A stretch of DNA of 64,000 nucleotides from Corallococcus soli (GTDB lineage Bacteria > Myxococcota > Myxococcia > Myxococcales > Myxococcaceae): NCBI RefSeq assembly GCF_014930455.1, contig NZ_JAAIYO010000007.1, positions 372,001-436,000 of the forward strand, in the 5' to 3' direction. Under the pieces are notes generated by a model. It did not search any database and was not told where the DNA came from. It saw only the letters and a program-made list of their open reading frames with translations. Within the stretch, counting starts at the first letter, position 1. Every line of letters begins with the position of its first letter. Shown one piece after another: positions 57,392-64,000 of this stretch. A program made the position numbers and the translations under genes.

Positions 57392-59761
57392 CTAGTCGAA
57401 CTTCGCGCGAGCGAAGACGTCCCAGAGCGTCCCCATGAACATGCCGCCAAACCGCCGCATCGCGTCCGCCTGCTTCAGCGGCGACGACGTGCCCAGCACC
57501 GAGAACGTGGTGAGCTGCTGGAGGAAGTCCGGCAGGTGCAGGCGGATGATGCCGGTGGACACCACGGGCCCGGACCGCTCATGGCCCCGGCGCACCACCG
57601 TGTAGAGCGTGGACGTGTCGCTCCACACGTCGAAGCCCGCGTTGTCACAGACCTCCTTGTAGCCATCCAGGAGGTACGGCTGGCCGTCCACGCCGGTGAA
57701 GGGCAGCAGGTACAGCATGCGCCGCTCGTAGAAGCGCTCCGTGTCCACGAAGAGGTTGAAGACGCCGTTCTCCACCGCCGCGCCCCCGGGCGGCGTGAGG
57801 CCGTGCACGTGGACGGTGCCCTGCGCGATGCCGCCATGCGACTCCTGCGCGAGGAAGCGGTCCAGGTTGGGCAGCGTGATGGTGACGACGAACTCCGCCA
57901 CGTCGCCTGAGCGCTGCCCCGCCCGCGCCGCCCCGGCGAAGTCGTCCGCCGGCGCGTGGCCCGGGCGCAGGTAGCCCTTCATCCGCTCCGTGAAGCGCAG
58001 GCCCACCACCGGCGTGGGCGAGGCCACCGTGCCCCCGGGCGGAATCACCACCTCGCCCAGCGGATCCGTCCCCGGCACCACGGGCGTGTGCGGCGCCTCC
58101 ACCACCGGCATCATCCGCAGGCCCACCCGCTGGGATGCCGTCGGGTCCGCGACCACGGGCTTCGTGGGCCCCCGCTCCGGCGCCACCCAGCCGGGCAGGT
58201 TCTTCACCTTGCGGATGGCCCGCTCCACGTTGCGCTCGGCCACGGCCGCGATGCTGGACGACGGGTTCACGCCAATGCCCACCGGCAGCGCCGCGCCGTC
58301 GAAGACATACAGGCCGGGGTAGCCGTGCACCTGGCCCTCCTCGTCCAGGACGCCGTACGCGGGCTCCGCCGCCATCGCGCAGCCGCCCAGGTTGTGCACG
58401 GACACCGGCAGGTGCAGCCGCTCCCACAGCGGGTTGTACGCGGCGCGCGAGCCCAGCGCCCGGGCCACGTCCTCGCACAGCTGCTCCTGCGTGCGGTACA
58501 GCGGCAGGTTCGCGGGCACGTCCCACTGCACCTGCAGCTCGCGCGTGACGGGCGACAGGGACAGCCGGCCGTTGGCCTTGTCCCGGCCCATGGCCAGGAA
58601 CACCGCCTGGAACCGGCCGCGCTCGTTCTCGATGGAGGCCATCTCCTTCGAGCGCAGGCGCAGCACCTTCACCAGCTCGCGCTGCAGCAGGTCCGCCGGG
58701 AGGCTGAGCGCGCGGTCAGGATCCATGGCGAGCATCAGCCCCGCCGCCTGCACCGGGTGGCCGCCCTCCTGGAACATGAACCAGGTCTTGTCCTTGCCCG
58801 TGCCCTCCTCCACCACCATGCCGGTGGTGATGGTGGGGCCCACCGAGGGGTCCCACGGCTCCTTCGTGTCGAAGGCGAAGGCGAGGAAGTCCCCGTTGGC
58901 CGAATAGCGCGTGCCCAGCCGGGCGCTCAAATCCGGCAGCGTGCCCAGGACGTCGCGGTTGCGCAGCAGCAGCTCCGTGGTGTTCACCGCGCCAGCGCAC
59001 AGGAACACGCGGCGGGCCTCCACGGTGCGCTGAATGCCGGTGGCCGCGTGGTCGGTGTACGTGACGCGGTAGCCCGGTGACAGGGGCTCGATGCGCGTCA
59101 CCTCCGCCTGCGTCGTCACCTCCGCGCCCTGCTGCTCCGCGACGGCCAGGTAGTTCAGGTCCAGCGTGTTCTTCGCGCGGACGTTGCAGCCGATGTCGCA
59201 CTCGCCGCAGTAGTTGCAGCCCTCCTGCATCACGCCGAACTTGTTGGGCATCGGCTCGCCCGCGGGGGCGAAGCGCACGGCGAGGTTCGGGTGGAAGAAC
59301 TGGGCTTCGCGGCCCAGCTTCTTCGCCACCTCCCGCATCCGCTTCGTCTTCGGCGGCAGCCCGCGCGCGGAGGCGGTGATGGGCTGCACGTCCATCATGT
59401 GCGCGACCATGTCGTAGTAGGGGTCCAACGCCTCGCGGCTGTAGCCCTCCGGCCACCCCGACGCGAACACCTCCGGCGGAGGCCGCAGGTGCACGTTGGC
59501 GTAGATGAGCGAGCCGCCGCCGTACCCCGCGGACTGCACGATGCTCATCCCCTTGAGCAGCTTGATGTCGAAGAGGCCCTGCCGGTGCTGCCACAGCCAG
59601 CCGTTGGTGGGGTCCTCGAAGTCGCGCGGGAAGCTGCCCTTCGGGTAGCGCAGGCCCCGCTCGAGCACCCGCACGGAAAGCCCCGCCTGCGCGAGCCGAC
59701 AGGCCGCGACCGCTCCGCCAAACCCGGTGCCAATGACCAGGGCGTCGTATGCCGGTGCCAT
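57392..59761 (-). CDS. GMC oxidoreductase with C-terminal lipocalin-like extension (first of pair)
   Basis: A 789-residue protein. Residues 1-540 are a GMC flavoenzyme: VIGTGFGGAVAACRLAQAG, AGYGGGSLIYANVHLRP, NLGGCAMAAEPAYGV and FDGAALPVGIGVNPSSSIA. The same C-x2-C-x2-C-x3-C motif seen in the neighbour (CNYCGECDIGC, about residue 184) is present. The last 240 residues form a beta-rich domain (VVGLRFTERMKGYL, VENGVFNLFVDTE) absent from ordinary cholesterol oxidases. With the following GMC and hydrolase genes it looks like a split form of larger multidomain proteins. GGAGGGGG precedes the ATG at 59761. It should oxidise a sterol-like alcohol. Confidence 0.85.
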   Translation of the reverse strand: MAPAYDALVIGTGFGGAVAACRLAQAGLSVRVLERGLRYPKGSFPRDFEDPTNGWLWQHRQGLFDIKLLKGMSIVQSAGYGGGSLIYANVHLRPPPEVFASGWPEGYSREALDPYYDMVAHMMDVQPITASARGLPPKTKRMREVAKKLGREAQFFHPNLAVRFAPAGEPMPNKFGVMQEGCNYCGECDIGCNVRAKNTLDLNYLAVAEQQGAEVTTQAEVTRIEPLSPGYRVTYTDHAATGIQRTVEARRVFLCAGAVNTTELLLRNRDVLGTLPDLSARLGTRYSANGDFLAFAFDTKEPWDPSVGPTITTGMVVEEGTGKDKTWFMFQEGGHPVQAAGLMLAMDPDRALSLPADLLQRELVKVLRLRSKEMASIENERGRFQAVFLAMGRDKANGRLSLSPVTRELQVQWDVPANLPLYRTQEQLCEDVARALGSRAAYNPLWERLHLPVSVHNLGGCAMAAEPAYGVLDEEGQVHGYPGLYVFDGAALPVGIGVNPSSSIAAVAERNVERAIRKVKNLPGWVAPERGPTKPVVADPTASQRVGLRMMPVVEAPHTPVVPGTDPLGEVVIPPGGTVASPTPVVGLRFTERMKGYLRPGHAPADDFAGAARAGQRSGDVAEFVVTITLPNLDRFLAQESHGGIAQGTVHVHGLTPPGGAAVENGVFNLFVDTERFYERRMLYLLPFTGVDGQPYLLDGYKEVCDNAGFDVWSDTSTLYTVVRRGHERSGPVVSTGIIRLHLPDFLQQLTTFSVLGTSSPLKQADAMRRFGGMFMGTLWDVFARAKFD

Positions 59762-60147
59762 GTTCCCCCTCCGGGTGCGATCCCCAGGAGCAGGGATCAG
59801 GCGCACGACCCGGGAGCGTCCTGGAACGGACGGACCCGATCCTACAACGGGCCCTCCCCGTTTCCTTGAGGCCCACCTTCCCGGCAGGTCGCTCTTTGTC
59901 GCGGCGGATCCAGGTATTCCGGGAACAGCGCGCGGATCCGGGCGCGTTGCCCCCCGGACTCCACGAAAGCCTGGAGCGCGCCCGCTACAGCTCCGATCAG
60001 GAAAGGCGGAGCGCGTCAGAAGGACCGCGCCATTGAACCGCCGCGCGCCGGGAAGTCGGCAAGCAGACGAGCAGGGGGCGGGGAGGGCTCCGGGCCCACG
60101 AAAATGAGGACGGGAAGCGTTATCCTCACTGGATAGCCAGACTTCCC
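59762..60147. promoter_or_regulatory. 386-bp divergent region, GMC operon / Ser-Thr kinase gene
   Basis: No gene seen. Three dyads stand out: GATCCC/GGGATC at 59779-59798 (8-base loop), just upstream of the GMC ribosome site; CGGATCC/GGATCCG at 59905-59940 enclosing TTCC-G-GGAA at 59917-59925; and TGAGGA/TCCTCA at 60105-60128, shortly before the kinase start. They are candidate operator sites for the two transcription units. Confidence 0.45.
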
Positions 60148-62004
60148 ATGAAAACTCGAAGACTTCCAGACGCGGATGCCCACCGCACGAGGACCGAGCC
60201 GGAGCTGCCGACGGCGCCGAGCGTGGATCCGTTGGTGTCGACGCAGCTGGGCGAGTTCCTCATCGAGGAGCGCATCGGCGCGGGGGGCATGGGGGTCGTC
60301 TACCGGGCGGTGCATCCGCTCATCGGCAAGCAGGCGGCGGTCAAGGTGCTGCGCGCGGAGCTGATGTCGCCGGAGCAGGAGCAGCGGCTGTTGATTGAAG
60401 CGCGCACGGTGAACGCCATCCGCCACCCGGGCATCCTGGACGTCTTCAACTTCGGCCGGCTTCCGGATGGGCGTCCGTACATCGTGATGGAGCTGTTGCA
60501 GGGCCGGGCGTTGTCGGACGTGCTGCACGCGCAGGGGCGGCTGGACGTCGCGACGACGGTGCGGATGTTGGATCAGATGTTGTCCGCGTTGGGGGCGGCG
60601 CACCGGGCGGGCGTGGTGCACCGGGACCTGAAGCCGGCGAACGTCTTCCTGGTGGAGCTGCCGGACGCGGAGCCCACGCTCAAGCTCGTGGATTTCGGCA
60701 TCGCCAAGGTGTTGCAGTCGCGCGAGGGGCTGACGCTGGCGGACGGCTCCGTGCTGGGGACGCCGGACTTCATGGCGCCGGAGCAGATCCGCGGGGGCAC
60801 CGTGGGCCCGGCGACGGACCTGTACGCGCTGGGCGTGCTCGCGTTCCAGATGCTCACCGGAGAGAAGCCCTTCCAGGGTGAGAACGTGCAGGTGATGTTC
60901 GCCCACGTGGAGCAGCCCGCGCCCCGCGCCTCGTCCAGGGTGAAGGGCCTGCCGCCCGCGCTCGATGCGCTGGTGCTCCAGTTGATGGAGAAGGACCCCG
61001 CCCGGCGCCCGGCCTCCGCCGAAGAGGTGCGCCAGCAGCTGCGGGGTTTGTCGAAGAAGACGCCCGCGGAGGCCTCTCCCCCGCCCGGCCCCACGCGGCA
61101 AGAAGGTGAAGCACCGACCTCGCCGTCCACGCCACGGCCCGCGCTGCTCACGAAGCTCCTGGCGAAGCGTCAGAACAGGGTCCCGCTCGCGGCGATGGGG
61201 GCCGTGGCGCTGGGGCTGCTGGGCACGGGCCTCTGGGCGCTGACCCGGACGCCGGAAGCGCCGCCGGAGCTGGCGCGACCGTTGCCCATGCCGCCCGCTC
61301 CCGTGGTGGAGCCACGGCCCACGAGCCCTCCGAATCCTCCGAGCCCCCAGGAGCCTCCGGAGGAAGTGGCGCCGGTGCCGACCACGACGGCCGAGGCCCT
61401 CCAGGACGACACGGAGGCGCGGGACGAAGCGGATCCGGTCCCGGGCACCGAGGCGAAGTCGACGGGGCTGCCGCCGTTGCCGCTGGGCTCGCCGTCGGAG
61501 AAGCGGGTGGCGCGGCGGCTGTCCGGGCTGTTCAAGCACCTGCGGGCGCGGGCGAAGGACGTGGACGCGGAAGGCGAGCTTCGGGGCAGGCTGGTGCAGC
61601 AGTACCGCGCGGCCGTGGACGCGTCGGAGCCGGAGCGTGCGCGCATCCACCTGGCGCTCGATGCCTGGGAGAAGGAGCTGACCGAGCGCATCGCCCGGCA
61701 CGACGCGCCGCCCCCCACCGTCGTCATGCCGGCGCTCCCCAAGCACCCGCCGCTCGTGCTGCCGCCGCTGCCCGCGTTGCCTCGGGGAACGACCGCGGAG
61801 CAGCGGCTGGCCCAGCGGCTGGACCGGCTCGTCGCGGAGCTGCGGCGGCGCACCCAGGGACAGGACGTCGCACCGGACCTCACGCGGCAGTTGGTGAAGC
61901 TCTACGGCTCCGCCGCGGGGGAACAGACGGCCACCCAACGCATGGAGGTGAACCAGGCGCTGGACGCGTGGCAGGAGCAGTTGAAGGCGCGCTTCTCGAA
62001 GTAG
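60148..62004 (+). CDS. Membrane Ser/Thr protein kinase (Hanks type), paralogue 1
   Basis: A 618-residue bacterial PknB-like kinase. Gly loop IGAGGMGVVYRAVH, ATP-binding Lys in AAVKVL (about 67), catalytic loop VVHRDLKPANVF (about 157), VDFGIAKV (about 181), PEQIRGG and the Arg of DPARRPASAEE are all intact. A Pro-rich linker leads to one membrane helix near residue 349 (PLAAMGAVALGLLGTGLWAL). The C-terminal part is Pro-rich with two similar helical modules (KRVARRLSGLFKHLRARAK and QRLAQRLDRLVAELRRR). It should be active and signal from outside to cytoplasm. A close paralogue follows. Confidence 0.9.
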   Translation: MKTRRLPDADAHRTRTEPELPTAPSVDPLVSTQLGEFLIEERIGAGGMGVVYRAVHPLIGKQAAVKVLRAELMSPEQEQRLLIEARTVNAIRHPGILDVFNFGRLPDGRPYIVMELLQGRALSDVLHAQGRLDVATTVRMLDQMLSALGAAHRAGVVHRDLKPANVFLVELPDAEPTLKLVDFGIAKVLQSREGLTLADGSVLGTPDFMAPEQIRGGTVGPATDLYALGVLAFQMLTGEKPFQGENVQVMFAHVEQPAPRASSRVKGLPPALDALVLQLMEKDPARRPASAEEVRQQLRGLSKKTPAEASPPPGPTRQEGEAPTSPSTPRPALLTKLLAKRQNRVPLAAMGAVALGLLGTGLWALTRTPEAPPELARPLPMPPAPVVEPRPTSPPNPPSPQEPPEEVAPVPTTTAEALQDDTEARDEADPVPGTEAKSTGLPPLPLGSPSEKRVARRLSGLFKHLRARAKDVDAEGELRGRLVQQYRAAVDASEPERARIHLALDAWEKELTERIARHDAPPPTVVMPALPKHPPLVLPPLPALPRGTTAEQRLAQRLDRLVAELRRRTQGQDVAPDLTRQLVKLYGSAAGEQTATQRMEVNQALDAWQEQLKARFSK

Positions 62005-62199
62005 CTGGAAGCCGGCATTCCCCGACGGGAGCCCTGGGAGGCTCGTCCAGTGTCAGGAGAATCAAGGGGGGAGGGTGGACGCAGGAGCACGGCCGTGACA
62101 TGGGAATAAGGGTCCCGTGGAGCAAGGCAAGCAGCCGAGCGGGGCCAGCGCGTACCGGGATGTTTCGAAGAGCCACGGTGCGCGCGGTACCCTCCCCCG

Positions 62200-63825
62200 A
62201 TGGCCGGCGCATCCATGAGCACTCCAGGCGTTCCCGACCCGGTACCGTCCCCCGAGCCGTCCTCGCCGGAGGAGCGCACTGAGCCGTCCGCGGACCCGCT
62301 GGTGTCGATGCGGCTGGGCGAGTTCATCATCGAGGAGCGCATTGGCGCGGGCGGGATGGGCATCATCTACCGCGCGGTGCATCCGCTCATCGGCAAGCAC
62401 GCGGCCATCAAGGTGCTGCGGGCGGAGCGGATGGCGCGGCGCGGGGAGGAGCAGCTGCTGCTGGAGGCGAAGGCGGTGAACGCAATCCGCCACCCGGGCA
62501 TCCTGGACATCTTCAACTGCGGCACGCTGCCGGATGGGCGTCCGTACATCGTGATGGAGCTGTTGCAGGGCCGGACGCTGTCGGAGCAACTGATTGAGAA
62601 GGGGAAGCTGGACGTCGAGCTGACGGTGTGGGTGTTGGATCAGCTCCTGTCGGCGCTGGGGGCGGTGCACCGGGCGGGCGTGGTGCATCGCGACCTGAAT
62701 CCGGAGAACGTGTTCCTGGTGGAGGTGCCGGACACGAAGCCCACGCTCAAGCTGGTGGACTTCGGCATCGCGCAGGTGCCCCGGGAGGAGTCGCCAGGCA
62801 CGAACGGCGCCATGACGGGGACGCCGGAGTGCATGTCCCCGGAGCAGATCCGCGGCGGCACGGTGGGGCCGGCGGCGGACCTGTATTCGGTGGGCATCCT
62901 CGCGTTCCAGATGCTGACGGGCGCGCGTCCGTTCCAGGGCGAGCACATGCAGGTGATGTTCGCGCAGGTGGAGACGCAGCCGCCCGCGCCCTCCACGCGG
63001 GCCGAGGGCATCCCTCCGGCGCTCGATGCGCTGGTGCTCCAGTTGCTGGAGAAGAAGCCCGCGCGGCGTCCGGCCACCGCGGAGGCCGCACGGCAGCAGC
63101 TGAGCGCCATCGAGGCCGCGCTGCGGATCCCCAGCGCACCCACCGTCCAGGCGGAGCCCGTCCCCGTGCCAGCGGCCCTGCTGCCGGCGCCAGCGATGCC
63201 GCGTCGCTACAAAGCCGTCCTGGGCGCGGCGGTGCTCATGTCCCTTGGGGTCGGAATCGTGGGGGGCAGGGCTCAACGCCAGGCGGCGCCCGAGCAGCAG
63301 CCGCCCCCGGCGCCCGTCGCGCGGACGCAGGCCGTGGTGGCGCCCGCCCCCGTCCCGGCACCGGCACCGGTGATGCCTCCCGAGGAGGAGGTGGCGCCGC
63401 AGGAGTCGCAGGCCGAGGGCGCGCTCCAGGAAGCGGCACCACCGGAACGCCCCTCCCCTCCCCGTCCCGCGCGCCCCTCCCCGAAGGCGGCGGCCCCGAA
63501 CGAGGCGACCGAGGCGTCTTCCGTCGTCGTCGCGACGCAGGGCCCTCCGGTGCACGCGCCACATCCCGCGAGGACGGTGTTGGATCAACGTCTGGCGGAG
63601 ATCCTCGGCCGACTCCCGGCGCCCGACGAGGACACGCTGATGGGCAAGCGCCTTCGAGAGGAGCTGCTCCAGATCCAGCAGTCCGTGGAGGCGGCGACCT
63701 CCGAGCGGCAGTTCGCCTACCTCGGCGAAGCGCTGGATCTATGGGAGCGGCGTCGGGCGCGGAGGATGGAGACGCGCTCCGCCGTGGCGCCGACGCCGGG
63801 GCTTGAGGCCACGGCCTCGCCTTGA
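62200..63825 (+). CDS. Membrane Ser/Thr protein kinase, paralogue 2, with HRDLN catalytic loop
   Basis: A 541-residue kinase closely similar to its upstream neighbour across the kinase domain (LGEFIIEERIGAGGMG, HPLIGKHAAIKVL, MELLQGRTLSEQL). The VAIK Lys (about 70) and VDFG (about 185) are present. The catalytic loop, however, is VVHRDLNPENVF: the conserved Lys of HRD-x-K is Asn, and the activation segment has TPECMSPEQ. Activity may be reduced or altered. One membrane helix lies near 342, followed by a Pro/Ala/Gln-rich tail with a single short helical module. The start may be the ATG at 62200 or 62215; neither has a clear ribosome site. Confidence 0.87.
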   Translation: MAGASMSTPGVPDPVPSPEPSSPEERTEPSADPLVSMRLGEFIIEERIGAGGMGIIYRAVHPLIGKHAAIKVLRAERMARRGEEQLLLEAKAVNAIRHPGILDIFNCGTLPDGRPYIVMELLQGRTLSEQLIEKGKLDVELTVWVLDQLLSALGAVHRAGVVHRDLNPENVFLVEVPDTKPTLKLVDFGIAQVPREESPGTNGAMTGTPECMSPEQIRGGTVGPAADLYSVGILAFQMLTGARPFQGEHMQVMFAQVETQPPAPSTRAEGIPPALDALVLQLLEKKPARRPATAEAARQQLSAIEAALRIPSAPTVQAEPVPVPAALLPAPAMPRRYKAVLGAAVLMSLGVGIVGGRAQRQAAPEQQPPPAPVARTQAVVAPAPVPAPAPVMPPEEEVAPQESQAEGALQEAAPPERPSPPRPARPSPKAAAPNEATEASSVVVATQGPPVHAPHPARTVLDQRLAEILGRLPAPDEDTLMGKRLREELLQIQQSVEAATSERQFAYLGEALDLWERRRARRMETRSAVAPTPGLEATASP

Positions 63826-63887
63826 ACGTTCCGACCTGAGCGGTTCGCTACGAACGCAAAGCAAGGCGGACCTGGGAAGTCAGTCGC

Positions 63888-63902
63888 GACCCAATCTGGG
63901 TC
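63888..63902 (+). terminator. Short hairpin downstream of kinase 2
   Basis: GACCCA (63888-63893) and TGGGTC (63897-63902) form a perfect 6-bp stem with a three-base loop; a second small stem, GTTCG/CGAAC, lies at 63843-63855. They are 18 to 77 bp after the kinase stop and may terminate its transcript. No T-run follows. Confidence 0.35.
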
Positions 63903-63956
63903 ATCGCTGAGAGTTGGAAGCGGGTCGAGCGCGCGACTATGGTCCGCCGGCCCCTC

Positions 63957-64000
63957 ATGAAAACCAACCGGACGTACGTTCCCGATGATGCGGGTTCCGC
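63957..64000 (+). CDS. Possible start of a further gene (truncated at window end)
   Basis: An ATG at 63957 opens a frame that begins MKTNRTYVPDDAGS and runs off the window; an in-frame ATG also lies at 63939. The first residues and the Asp-rich character recall the N-terminus of kinase 1 (MKTRRLPDADA), so a third kinase paralogue is possible. Only 14 full codons are visible and no ribosome site is seen. Confidence 0.3.
   Translation, partial: MKTNRTYVPDDAGS

Overview
The window is very GC-rich, protein-dense DNA and almost certainly comes from a myxobacterium of the Myxococcus/Corallococcus type. The evidence is a DUF2378 protein (44827-45387), a family essentially confined to Myxococcales, together with tandem Hanks-type Ser/Thr kinases, lipoproteins with Asp-Ala-Gly linkers, a caspase-like protease and third-position GC saturation. 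I recognised no rRNA, tRNA, CRISPR array or insertion sequence. Around fifty genes can be supported, two of them running off the window edges.

Layout: 1-5993 holds ordinary genes: a membrane glycosyltransferase fragment, an APC permease, an AbiGi-like protein, DbpA helicase, and a TetR regulator divergent from a DUF1304 protein. 6014-12037 is a five-gene operon read leftward for a CzcA-type heavy-metal RND efflux pump. Its adaptor and a small companion share unusual Cys/His repeats, and a TlpA-like redox lipoprotein lies upstream.

14113-25747 is the most interesting region. A tightly overlapped trio (18246 to 14113) matches, in family and in gene order, the Campylobacter Cj1418-Cj1417-Cj1416 enzymes: L-glutamine kinase, CDP-glutamine hydrolase and phosphoglutamine cytidylyltransferase. 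Together these make cytidine diphosphoramidate. Just upstream on the same strand a six-gene, translationally coupled operon (25747 to 19127) encodes an ABC exporter, an alpha-oxoamine synthase, a Pol-beta-type nucleotidyltransferase, a GH13_18 phosphorylase and an NDK-like protein. I propose a biosynthetic locus for a phosphoramidate (P-N bond) product or modification. A HIT-like protein lies at its left edge and a 2H-phosphoesterase-like protein between its halves.

25908-41110 carries a CE2-type esterase, a metzincin lipoprotein, an alpha/beta hydrolase, a large membrane protein, a UvrA-like ABC protein, an ECF sigma / anti-sigma / caspase operon, an Asp-Ala-Gly repeat lipoprotein, a SAM methyltransferase and an Ap4A phosphorylase. 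41196-53562 has TPR proteins, a DUF4365-like protein, the DUF2378 protein, a FUSC transporter, a TonB-domain lipoprotein, a secreted glycosidase and an RluA-family pseudouridine synthase. 53572-59761 contains a quinone-reductase-like enzyme and a three-gene operon of two cholesterol-oxidase-like GMC flavoenzymes plus an alpha/beta hydrolase. 60148-63825 contains two paralogous membrane Ser/Thr kinases in tandem.

All functional calls come from reading motifs and gene context. No database search was run.
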